DNA of 64,000 bases, taken from assembly GCA_963710735.1 (NCBI GenBank), contig CAVQBN010000004.1:310001-374000 (forward strand). Direction: 5' to 3'. Below the pieces are notes generated by a model. That model was not told the DNA's origin. It searched no databases and was given only the letters and a program-made list of their open reading frames with translations. Positions 17,388 to 27,700 of this stretch are shown in pieces (the first letter of the stretch is position 1; every line of letters begins with the position of its first letter). Made by a program: the position numbers and the translations under genes. This DNA is from FEN-1297 sp963710735. GTDB taxonomy: Bacteria; Bacteroidota; Ignavibacteria; Ignavibacteriales; Ignavibacteriaceae.

Positions 17388-18227
17388 TCAGCTCATTAAG
17401 GATAACACAGTGTAAATATTATTCTTTAAATCTTTTCTTGGAGATACTATATCTATAAAACCTTGCTCTAGCAGAAACTCTGATCTTTGAAAGCCTTTTG
17501 GCAAATCTTTACCAATTGTCTGTTTGATTACTCTCGGCCCTGCAAACCCAATAAGAGCTTGTGGTTCGGCAATATGTACATCGCCTAACATTGCATAACT
17601 TGCAGTTGTCCCCCCGGTTGTTGGATCTACCATTACGGAAATAAATGGAATTTTAGCTTCGGCTAACCGAGCTAAACGTGCGCTGGTTTTAGCCATCTGC
17701 ATAAGTGAAAACGCACCCTCCATCATTCTGGCTCCGCCGCTCGTTGAAACTATTATTAATGGAATTTTATTTTTATATGCTCTATCAATTAGTCGAGCAA
17801 TTTTTTCACCGACAACAGATCCCATACTTCCGCCGATAAATTTAAAATCCATACATGCGAATGCAACATCCATAGAATTAATTTTACCGGTTCCTGTTTT
17901 TACAGCATCATTCAATCCAAGTTTTTTAATAGTTTCTTGAATTCTATCAGTATACTTTTTAGTATCTTCAAATTCTAAAGGGTCGGCAGAACGCATTTTT
18001 TTATCAATTTCTTTGAAACTGCCTTTATCAATTAAAATTTCTATATATTCTTTACTGCCGATTCTAAAATGATATCCGCATTTCAGACAAGTCCAAAGAT
18101 TTGACTCAAGTTGTTTTTTGTGAATAATTTCTCCGCAGCCGGGACACTTTTCCCATAAGCCATCCGGTAAATCTTTTTTTTGTGAATCAGGAGAAATATT
18201 TTCTTTTGATCTTTTAAACCAAGCCAT
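17388..18227 (-). CDS. accD: Acetyl-CoA carboxylase carboxyltransferase subunit beta
   Basis: AccD, with AccA, transfers the carboxyl group from biotinylated AccB to acetyl-CoA to give malonyl-CoA for fatty acid synthesis. The 279-residue protein has the N-terminal zinc ribbon (CPGCGE and CLKCGYH; Cys 28, 31, 47, 50) and the crotonase-fold core with SGGARMMEGAFSLMQMAK and DPTTGGTTASYAMLGD. It begins 5 bp after the DUF1573 gene stop and is followed by panC, its stop overlapping the panC ribosome site. accA, accB and accC are not in the window. Confidence 0.96.
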   Translation of the reverse strand: MAWFKRSKENISPDSQKKDLPDGLWEKCPGCGEIIHKKQLESNLWTCLKCGYHFRIGSKEYIEILIDKGSFKEIDKKMRSADPLEFEDTKKYTDRIQETIKKLGLNDAVKTGTGKINSMDVAFACMDFKFIGGSMGSVVGEKIARLIDRAYKNKIPLIIVSTSGGARMMEGAFSLMQMAKTSARLARLAEAKIPFISVMVDPTTGGTTASYAMLGDVHIAEPQALIGFAGPRVIKQTIGKDLPKGFQRSEFLLEQGFIDIVSPRKDLKNNIYTVLSLMS

Positions 18228-18232
18228 AATCT

Positions 18233-18979
18233 TTAGTCTTTTGTTACATTAGCATAAATTAATAAAGTTTTAGAAACTTCTTTAGGATCATTTGATAAGA
18301 CAGAAATACTTCGCTCTAACTTACCAATTTTACCGCTTGAATCAAATTTAACTAAAATTTCCCCTTCTTTTCCCGGAGCAATATTCTTATCCTTTGGTGC
18401 CGCAGCAGTGCAACCGCATGATGTACTAATATGCCGGATATGAAGAACCGCATCACCTTTGTTTATAAATTTAAAGATGTGGCTAACAATAGTATCCTGT
18501 TTAATCTTACCAAAATTAAATTCTGTTTCTTCAAATGAAATTCTTGGGCCTTTGGTTGAATCACTTAAAGAATCCTTTGGCATATGCGTTAAGGTCGGTC
18601 CAGTCCGCGGAATTGCATGTGTAACAAATACCCTTAAATCCGGGTTAGTAGGATCGTTAGTTTTGATAGAGACATAATTATTCAAATTACTCGAATTGCC
18701 GATATTTGTATATTCAACTGAAAGTCTGGCTGAATCGGCAGGCTGCAATGTAGTTTTATCTAAAGAAGCTTTTATACACTTACATGAAGTTCTAACATCA
18801 TTAAGTTTTAATGCTGAACCGCCTCCATTAAATAGAATGAATGTATGGAAAACAGTGGTTCCTTTAGCGATATTTGTAAAATTATAATCCACTTGAGGAA
18901 CTGTTACTCTAGGCCCGATTGCCTGTGCAAACAAAATTGTACAAAAGAAAACGAATACGGTTAATAATTTTTTAACCAT
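18233..18979 (-). CDS. Secreted protein with two DUF1573 domains
   Basis: The 248-residue protein has a signal peptide (1-19, ending LFAQA) and two copies of DUF1573, an immunoglobulin-like beta-sandwich. Copy one spans about 24-120 (DYNFTNIAKGTTVFHTFILFNGG, CKCIKA), copy two about 148-248 (EFNFGKIKQDTIVSHIFKFINKG, CGCTAA). Each copy keeps a Cys-x-Cys pair, possibly a disulfide or metal site. Such proteins are common in Bacteroidota and are periplasmic or outer-membrane-associated; their function is unknown. It overlaps the tsaB stop by 8 bases and is followed by accD, so it is embedded in a housekeeping operon. Confidence 0.85.
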   Translation of the reverse strand: MVKKLLTVFVFFCTILFAQAIGPRVTVPQVDYNFTNIAKGTTVFHTFILFNGGGSALKLNDVRTSCKCIKASLDKTTLQPADSARLSVEYTNIGNSSNLNNYVSIKTNDPTNPDLRVFVTHAIPRTGPTLTHMPKDSLSDSTKGPRISFEETEFNFGKIKQDTIVSHIFKFINKGDAVLHIRHISTSCGCTAAAPKDKNIAPGKEGEILVKFDSSGKIGKLERSISVLSNDPKEVSKTLLIYANVTKD

Positions 18980-19649
18980 TTTTTCTTTCCTTTATTATAA
19001 ATTTCTTCAAATAGTTAGGTTCCAGGTACTCATAATTAAAAGTTGTTAAATCAGCACCAAAAGTTTTACTCCAAATTGCAACATATTTAGGTGATGGCGC
19101 TGCAAAGATATTCTTACTTTCAATCTTATCGCTGCTGTTATCAAAATTCACATTGCCGAAAGTTAGTGTATCTTTAGCTAAATTACGAAAATCATCATGG
19201 TTTACAATTTGTAAATTCTCCACAAATATATAATTATTCAAATTAATTTTAAACTTTGCATAATAAATCTCTTCCATATTTACTTTATTTGCAATTAAAA
19301 ACTCTGAACCGTCAGGTAATATAGCTGCTAACTGTAACGCCATAGCTTCAAAGGTTGGTACAGGTATTATCGGTAAAGACGAACCGAAAGCAATTCCTTT
19401 AGCTGCTGATAACCCTATTCTTAATCCTGTAAATGACCCTGGCCCTGAAGAAACTGCTATACCTCCTAAATCACTGGTTTCAATACCTGCCGAGCGCATT
19501 ACATAATCAATTGTCTCAAAAAGTTTTTCAGCATGTGAATTTTTCAAATAAATTTGGGATTCAAAATATTTAGTCTCCGTGAAAAAGACACAGACTCCGC
19601 AAATACTTTCAGATGTTTCAATTGATAAAATAGGTTTATCTTCGGTCAT
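18972..19649 (-). CDS. tsaB: tRNA t6A37 synthesis protein TsaB
   Basis: TsaB partners with TsaD and TsaE to transfer threonylcarbamoyl to adenosine 37 of ANN-decoding tRNAs. The 225-residue protein has the ASKHA fold start ILSIETSESICGVCVF (8-23) and the family motif GPGSFTGLRIGLSAAKG near 70-86. It overlaps tsaE upstream by 14 bases and the DUF1573 gene downstream by 8 bases, evidence of tight coupling. TsaD and TsaC are not in the window. Confidence 0.94.
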   Translation of the reverse strand: MTEDKPILSIETSESICGVCVFFTETKYFESQIYLKNSHAEKLFETIDYVMRSAGIETSDLGGIAVSSGPGSFTGLRIGLSAAKGIAFGSSLPIIPVPTFEAMALQLAAILPDGSEFLIANKVNMEEIYYAKFKINLNNYIFVENLQIVNHDDFRNLAKDTLTFGNVNFDNSSDKIESKNIFAAPSPKYVAIWSKTFGADLTTFNYEYLEPNYLKKFIIKERKNG

Positions 19650-20070
19650 TTTTTGTAAATATAAATTCTCTTGAAAAATCTTCGTTTAATTTAATTTCAA
19701 TAGTTATTCTTTTTTTCGGTAAAATTTCCGGATATAAATTTCCCCACTCAATAAATATTATTGCGTCAGGATTATTTAGATAATCATTAAAACCTATATC
19801 GTATAATTCAACCATTTCATTTATTCTGTAGAAATCGAAATGATATATTTTAAATTTGCTTTCGTATTCGTTTATAATCGCAAAAGTGGGACTATTAACA
19901 TTATTACCGCCTAAAGCTTTTACTGCATTTTTGATAAAGAATGTTTTGCCCGCTCCTAAGTTGCCATTTAAGATAATTACATCGCCGGGTTTAATTCCCA
20001 AAGCAAAATTGTTTGCCAGTTCAACTGTTTCATCCTCAGCAAAAACAATTTTCTTAAAAGGATATTCCAC
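19636..20070 (-). CDS. tsaE: tRNA t6A37 synthesis ATPase TsaE
   Basis: TsaE is a small P-loop ATPase needed for the t6A cycle through its complex with TsaB and TsaD. The 144-residue protein has Walker A GNLGAGKT (36-43), NSPTFAIINEY near 60-70 and FIEWG near 106, all family signatures. It starts directly after the porX stop (no bases between) and overlaps tsaB by 14 bases. The tsaE-tsaB pairing is common; the fusion of this pair into a transcript headed by porX is less so. Confidence 0.95.
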   Translation of the reverse strand: MEYPFKKIVFAEDETVELANNFALGIKPGDVIILNGNLGAGKTFFIKNAVKALGGNNVNSPTFAIINEYESKFKIYHFDFYRINEMVELYDIGFNDYLNNPDAIIFIEWGNLYPEILPKKRITIEIKLNEDFSREFIFTKNDRR

Positions 20071-21639
20071 TTATTTCGGTTCCATAGTTATTACCGGTAA
20101 AATTATTTCTTCCATAGAAATTCCTCCGTGCTGGAAAGTATCCTTATAATAGGTCAAATACTTGTGGTAATCGGTAGGATAAACAAAATAAAAATCTTCT
20201 TTTGCAATAATATAATTTATGGTAACACCTCTTTTAGGCAATTTATACTCTTCAGGATTTTTAATATATATTGCATGTTTATCATCAACTTTAAGATTTC
20301 TTCCAAACTTAAACCTTAAATTTACGGAGGCTTCCCTATCGCCGAGAACTTTAGCGCCTCTTAATGAACGAATGCTGCCGTGATCGGTTGTAATAATAAT
20401 TTTGGCATTTTTTACTTTTGCCAATGCTTTAAAGGAACCAAAAAGTGATGAATGAGTAAACCATGTATTTGTTAACGATCGGTAAGCAGGTTCATCAGGG
20501 GCTATTTCTTTTAATAATTCAGAATCCGATCTTCCATGTGCAATCATATCAAGAAAATTTACAACAACTGCGGTCAATTGAGTATTTTGGTAAGATTGAA
20601 TGTTCTGCTCAAAATTTCTGCCTACTTCAGGATCAATTATTTTTAAATACTTCAAATCATTTCGAAGTTTTATTTTTTTTCTATCTAATAATAATTGAAG
20701 AAGTTCCTTTTCATATTTGTTCATACTTTTTTCATCGTCGTCCCCGCTGCTCCAAAGAGTAGGATAATGCTTTTCTATTTCAGACGGGAATAGGCCGCTG
20801 AATAAGGCATTCCTTGCGTATGGTGTAGCGGTCGGCAGTATTGAGTAGTAATAATCTTTCTCAATTTTAAAATAATCACGAAGATGCTGTTCCATTATCA
20901 GCCACTGATCTAATCGTAAACAATCCAGGACAAAGAAAAATACGGAAGAGTTCGGATCTTTTAAGTGCGGAGCTACAAATTTAGAAACAATCTCCGGTGA
21001 TAATGTTGGAGTATAACTATCGCCAATAGAAGTAATCCAATTTCTATAATTTTTTTCAACAAATTTTGAAAACTCCTTGTTTCCTTCCTTTTTTTGATCA
21101 TTCAAACTTTGGCGTAAATCAATTCCCGGATGAGAGTCTAATTCTACATCCCAGTTTACTAACTTTAAATAAATATCAGTCCATTCAGCAAAGTCCATAT
21201 TATTTAAGAATGCTTGTGAAATTTCATTAAAATCATGCAGATAATCTTTGGCAGCATATTGACCGGATATTCTTTTTCCTTCAAGAATTTTCTTACAAAC
21301 TAAAAGCACCTGGCTCGGGTTAATTGGCTTTGTAAGATAATCAGTTATTTTTACTCCAATGGCTTCATCCATTAAAGTTTCTTCTTCACTTTTTGTAATC
21401 ATCACAACAGGTAAACTAGGGTTTATATCTTTTATCTCACTTAGGGTTTGTAAACCACCCATCCCTGCCATCATTTCATCTAAAAAAATTAAATCGTAGT
21501 CATTTTCCTTCACCGAAGAAATAGCATCTTCACCATTAGTTACGGTATCAACCAAATATCCTTTTTCAGATAAAAATATTATATGTGAACGGAACAAATC
21601 AATTTCATCGTCCACCCATAGTATTTTCTTTTCTTTCAT
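20071..21639 (-). CDS. porX: PorX-type response regulator with PglZ output domain
   Basis: PorX is the two-component regulator that controls type IX secretion in Bacteroidota; its output domain is a zinc-dependent phosphodiesterase of the alkaline-phosphatase/PglZ superfamily rather than a DNA-binding domain. Here a receiver domain (1-115) has the acidic pocket D10 D11 E12, phosphoacceptor D54 (IFLDEMM), T82 and K104. A helical linker follows (about 120-200), then the PglZ domain (about 205-520) with FFVLDCLRLDQW, TATPYARNALFSG and the metal-site segment TTDHGS near 415. Length 522 matches PorX. SD AAGGGA precedes the start. It lies 130 bp downstream of sprA on the same strand and leads into tsaE. 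No histidine kinase (PorY) is in the window. Confidence 0.9.
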   Translation of the reverse strand: MKEKKILWVDDEIDLFRSHIIFLSEKGYLVDTVTNGEDAISSVKENDYDLIFLDEMMAGMGGLQTLSEIKDINPSLPVVMITKSEEETLMDEAIGVKITDYLTKPINPSQVLLVCKKILEGKRISGQYAAKDYLHDFNEISQAFLNNMDFAEWTDIYLKLVNWDVELDSHPGIDLRQSLNDQKKEGNKEFSKFVEKNYRNWITSIGDSYTPTLSPEIVSKFVAPHLKDPNSSVFFFVLDCLRLDQWLIMEQHLRDYFKIEKDYYYSILPTATPYARNALFSGLFPSEIEKHYPTLWSSGDDDEKSMNKYEKELLQLLLDRKKIKLRNDLKYLKIIDPEVGRNFEQNIQSYQNTQLTAVVVNFLDMIAHGRSDSELLKEIAPDEPAYRSLTNTWFTHSSLFGSFKALAKVKNAKIIITTDHGSIRSLRGAKVLGDREASVNLRFKFGRNLKVDDKHAIYIKNPEEYKLPKRGVTINYIIAKEDFYFVYPTDYHKYLTYYKDTFQHGGISMEEIILPVITMEPK

Positions 21640-21769
21640 TTAAATTGTCCCTTCTAAATTAAATACCAGATTTCAACTTTATTAAAAGTAATAGAAAAAC
21701 TTTTAAATATATGTTGTTCCGCCACAACTTTCACAAAAACTGGATTTAGTGTGATTAAAACTAAAAAAA

Positions 21770-24700
21770 TTATTGAATTGCTATATGGACATCCAATCCC
21801 GCAGTATTTGATGTCATCGGCGGAATACGCGATGCACCAACCGGCTCTGTTGTAGATTTTTGATAGAATATAGAAATAGTTACTTTCGAACTGATTGTGT
21901 ACTTTACCCTCGGTTCTATAGTTACCCTGTTGGTTCCATCCTGTGGAACTCCGCCGTCCTTATAACTATCCATTTCGTACAAAATACTTGTGCTTTGAGA
22001 GCTAGTGTATGAAAAAGTAAATTCAATATCGTTTTTAAGAGAAAGTCCAAAAATCGGAATTTCAAAACCGGTTTTTGAGTATGTAGCTGAAATTCCGATA
22101 TCTTTTTGAAAACTTTCCGTAATACTATGATTTGAAAGTCCTAAATTATAGCTTGAGTTAGTTGAATATTTTATGCTTCCGCTTAAATTACCGCTCCACA
22201 GTTTAGCGAAAGTCATATTCAGGCCTACCAACGGCGCAAAGCCATAAGTGATTGTTTGTGTCTGCACTACAGTGTTACCATTCGGATCCAAACTCCATCC
22301 CTGGCTGTACTGAGAAGTATAAGCATGACTGAGAGATGCTCTTTCTGTAAAAGATTTAAAAGGCCAATATTTCTCCAATCCGTCCCACGAAATAGTCCAG
22401 TTTGGACGAGGAATAAAATTTGAAAAATCCTTAAGAAAACTAAGCCTTGATAAAATCGGCAAGGATTCAAAGCCTTGTGTAAATGCATCGGATAGATTAG
22501 CCGCCGGATCTGCTGCATTAGGATTGTATAGTTCATGCACCCTGCTAATTCCGCTTTTAAAAATACTTAATAATGATACCGGAGGAAGCGACAGAAATGA
22601 ACGGCTTATTGTTCCGGTTGAATTGATATATTGTAATGAAGTATTACCGGAAGCATCAGAATTTAATATTGTACTTTTATTTACAGACCACCCTACTTTC
22701 CAGTTCAAATCAATCTTTGCACCTTCCCACAAAGGTTTTGAGGTTTGGAAACTAAGATTGTTTTGCTGTGCATAAACATCTGTAATACTCTGATTTGGCG
22801 CCCTTCTCCCCACAGAAGAATTCAATCCCAACATAAATAATCTTGATGGGCCATAGTTCTCATTGTATGTTAAACCGAAGAAATTATATAAACCTGTTCC
22901 GGCACCCAATAGCGCTGACTTTGAAACATTATTGCTGTTTGTAAAATTGATATTAATCGATTCATAATCGAAGAATAAAATTCTGGATAAATTTCTTACA
23001 AACATCCACGCATTTTTTAGCGGGTTCTTTTTAATTTTTATTGTTGATGTATCTTTTATGGCTGAGGTATCTTTCACATTAGATTTAGCTTGCTCTGGAC
23101 GGACTACTTTTTCTGTTGTATTTGTATTATCACGACCAAAATTACGGTCACGCCCTTGCAGCCTCTGATTCACCAGATTATTTTCGTTTGGTGCATTTGC
23201 ATTGTTTTCGTTATTAGCAAACAAAGGTGCTGCTAAAGCCTTTAACGCAAGGTTCAGTCCTACACTTGATTGACTAGCATAACCTGCACCCCTGCCCGCT
23301 TCTTTCTGAGCAAAGTTATTGTTCCAACGATATCCGACGGAATAACTCGCACTTAAATTGAAATATCTGTCAATATTCCATAATGTAGGTAACTTTGGAT
23401 TGGTTTGTATACTTAAGTTTTGGTTGTATTGATAATCATTTCCAAAGAAATTACCGGATAGAATTTTTCTCCAAACTTCACTTTCTGGTTTTAATGTTTT
23501 GTCAGCATTAGCCTCAAGATAGGCTAAAGATGAACTTAATGACATGGTATAGTTTGCCGTAATATTAAATAAACCGCCATCAGTTAATTTCCAGTTTGAA
23601 CTGAAATTACGTGAAGTTGTAAAATCGTGTGAATAAATCGCTTGAATTGGACTGTTATTTACAGAAGTATTTTCACTAAAATTTCTATTTCTTCTGACTG
23701 CTAAACTAAAATTAATGTTCTGCGGCGAATAATAAATTTTTAAATTCCTATAATCTTTTAGCAAACTAAATATGGCACCTATAATGGGTATATTTGCCGC
23801 ATAAATATAATTATCTGGACTTAATGTAACCGCATAATTCATATTGGCATTCCACTGCCAGCTCCTGTTTACAAGAACTGTGGGGCTTCTACTGAAAGAC
23901 TTATTATAATTAAATCCGAAATTTAAAGAATTAAACGTGCTGTTAACTATCCAGGAAGAACTTGGAATTCTAAATGCAATATTTGATGCAGACCAGCTGT
24001 CGGAAACATTTATCGTTTGAGAATTTGTAAGAATTTGCTGCCCTGTCATTCCCCTATACTTAGTTGAATCAGTTTGATTATTTACTCGCTCATCAGCAAC
24101 TGTAGCAGCTGAGGCTACTTTTATATCAGTACCAGGAATATATAACGGTTTTCCTACTGATTCGGTATGTGAATAACTCAGACTTAGGCTGCTACCCGGC
24201 ATATTAAACGGCAGAAGCTTTAAAATATTTAGGTTAGCACCAAGACTCCAATTTTTTGAATCAACCCTGGATCCAAATTGAGTGGAAAGATTGTGAAAGT
24301 ATGGATCTGTTTCGCTCATATTAAAATTAACGGTCATTAAATCCGCTAATTTCAGGGAGGTTGCAAAACTATAAGCCCATCCAGGATGATTATCTGCACC
24401 AATTACTCTTAGTTCATCAATCCACACATCCCCATTTATCGGATGCGGAATTTTTGTAATATTTTTGATCCCTATAGTAATAAAGCTAACAGAAGTCAGC
24501 GAAGGATTTCCTTTTATACCATAATAATGTCCAGGCTGACCGGGTATTTCCTTATTAAATACATACTTGATATTTGTAGAGTCTAACTGTTGTTTAATTG
24601 CAGTCAAACTGCCGAAGGGTATGTCTACATCATTCCATCCTTTTGTAATTGGCAAACTGTATTGATAAAAATTGTTTGTATCAGTACCGAATCTAAAATA

Positions 24701-27700
24701 TAACTGAGCCGAGTAACCTCCGCCTGAGGTATCTGATATATTACTTCCCGGAGTCTCGTCTCCATGAACAAAAAATTTCATTTCTTTATAGTTGAAAACG
24801 TCAAGAGGTCGATATAAATATTTTACTGCTTCTCTTGTACTATCCGGCTGTAATCCTTTTACAATTAGGTCCATTGACTGTTCATTGCTGTAAACATTTT
24901 GGTTTGGCTGTGTTAAATCCCTTACCTGAGTTACACCACTCGGAGGATAATAATTTGGATTATCCTCAATGTTAATAACAGATACTGCCATTACTGTATC
25001 GTATAACCTTGCTTGTTCCCATTGGTTGCCGGTTAAATTAAACTCAGCAAACCTTACATGTAAATTACTGGATTCACCGGTAGTAAATAAACGGATATAC
25101 TCAACATCAGATAAACTGGGGTTCCCAACAGTTAATGAGGTATCTTGGAGAGGGATCCTATACAAATACCAGCCTTTTGTGGTATTTGGATAACTTGTTA
25201 TAAATTTGTCTTTCTTTGCTTCATTTGTGTCTAATGGGATTTTATATCTGAAATAGCTATTCACTTTATCCAGGTTTCCGTTTAAATTTAAATCTTCAGT
25301 ATCCGGTATACGACCTATATCAGTTAGAATAGCATTTCCCTCTGTTCCATTTATGTGATACCATGTATAAACATCATAAGGGTTGCCAGAAGAATTATAT
25401 GAAAAATCATCCCCGCTTGGATCATTTTTTGTCCAAGTCGGATACCCAAGTTTTTTTACTGAATCTCTTTCTTGAGCATCGAACATTTCATCCAGACCTG
25501 TATCCTCACCTTGGTCAACCACCCCGTTATTATTCTTATCTTCAGTGTTAAGAATACCATTCGGGATAATATCCTCACTGATTCTGCCTAAATCAATATA
25601 AAGATAAGAGCTATCAGGAGCTTCCTCGACATTAAGCCAAAATTCGATATATTGAATATTCTGAGCCTGGAGATCATTTGCAGTAGATGCCAGAGACTGC
25701 ATCATTCCGCCCCAATTATTACTCGGTTTTTGAAGTCTTGGATTCCAGTTATATGTTCCAGGACTGTCCGGCATAAATACATAATCCAACACAGGCACTT
25801 GTTGATCCTGAGTTGCAACTTGTTTTTTCGCTCCCCAAATATCTTTTACGTTTACAATGGAAGGAGTTATTGAATACCAAATACTTTTTGCCTTGTAAAA
25901 CATCATGTTTTGGAGGCTAGTATCTTTAAATGCAGAAAGAGCACCGGGTGGACTTAAATCTTTCCATGTAGTATAATTTACACCAACCGGTAGAAGTTTT
26001 TTTGCTCCTTCAAAGTCATCAATATATGCTATGCTCTCCCCTTTGTCGTCTGGAATTGTGCTCTTCATAGTATTGGGGTTTGGATTTATACGAGCATATT
26101 CTCCGGATAATGTTATACTAGACATTTCTTTTGTAGAGAATAATTTATCGAGCGCGTTTGTAACAAATGGAAGATCGGCACTGGTATTAAAATCAACACC
26201 CATTATTGTGTTGCTTAAAGGCTCTTCACCAATTCTAACTTTCTGGCTTAACGTCTGCTGATTTAAATTCATTATTGAAAAACCAAGTTTGGTTTTGTCT
26301 GAAATATTTACAACTCCTCTAGCACCAATCAAAGTTTTTGAAGCCAGCTGGAATAAATCGTTTTGCTCAAAAGTTATTTTTAAATCAGCGCCGGGAATTA
26401 AGGCATCGCGGTTTAAAATAGTTAACTGGCCTATATTGTAATCAACTGTATAATCAACATTTGGCGTTAGCTCTCTTCCATTGAGAGTAACCTGCACGGA
26501 ATTTTCAACAATATTAAAACCTAATTGATAAGTTGAACTGGCCTCACCGGAATACTTACCGGTTATTTCCCACTTATCATGAATTCTATCATTTTGTGCA
26601 CCGGTTTGACTGGTATCATAAATAGATTGATACTTTAGAGAATCCGGTAAATTAGAAGGATAATTATTCCCAAATGGTTCAAGTGTAGGAAAAATAATTT
26701 CACCTGTTGCTGGAAGGATTGTAAGATCAGGGCGCCAATCGAAATTGCCATCAGGGTTGGGATTACCGCTGGCATCATAAAGGTCTAATCCAAAAGCATT
26801 CAAAAGCTGAACAGTACCCGTAGAAGTATTAAGTGTAGTAACTGCATTTCCACCGGGATTATCATATTCAATTTGTAAATTAAAACCATCCTGCTTAATA
26901 TTTGAACCGCCTAATGAATATATATTTTTTAACATTAACTTCCAGGCTTCTTTATACTGCGGTTTTAAATATGCAGGTTTAATTAATTTTAATACTAATC
27001 TTACTGAAGAATCAGATTGAGCAGCACTTGAACTTAAAAATTCTCCGTAATATGAATCATCACTTGTTCCGGGGTCTTGATTTTGAACTTCATAAGATAC
27101 TGCAATAGCATCCTGGTCCTGTATATTTGTATGAAATGTTATATACCCGGTTTCCGGATGTATGGTGTAATCAACGTCAGGCGTTAACAATACAAATCGT
27201 CCAGTTTCACTTTGACCAGGTATCGGAGTAAGATTGCTGCTTCTCCAATTATCAGTATATTTCTGTGTACCGCTTATCGGAGGTAAATTTAAATAGGCGT
27301 TAACCTGTCTTTCCTTGGATTTGTCATAGGTTAATCCTGTCTTAGATTTCCAAACTTCTATTTTAACAATACGATATTGGGACTCAATTTGAGGATTTGC
27401 ACTTCCATAATATTTATTAAAGAGATTTAAATCAGGTTTAGTACTAGCATATAGTGTATCAACAAAATAATTATTTGTTTCATAGTTATAAGCTCTAACG
27501 TCAAAAGACTGGGATGTAGAACCACTGTTGACAGATACTGTCTTTATTTGCCCTTTTTTCTGGCTAGCTAATGTAGTTAAAGATAGTGGTCCTAATTTAA
27601 ATTGTGCTTTAACGCCAAATAAAGCCTCACTTCCTCCAACAAGAGGAGTTGTCTGCATAGAGACGTTACCTGCTTCTATGCTCTGAACAATTTCATCTTC

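Noticed and set aside
22267..22536. Overlapping reverse-strand open frame inside sprA and similar shadow frames in dnaK, prfC, RND and PBP genes
   Set aside because: They have low-complexity or aromatic-rich translations, no ribosome site, and lie wholly inside strongly supported genes.
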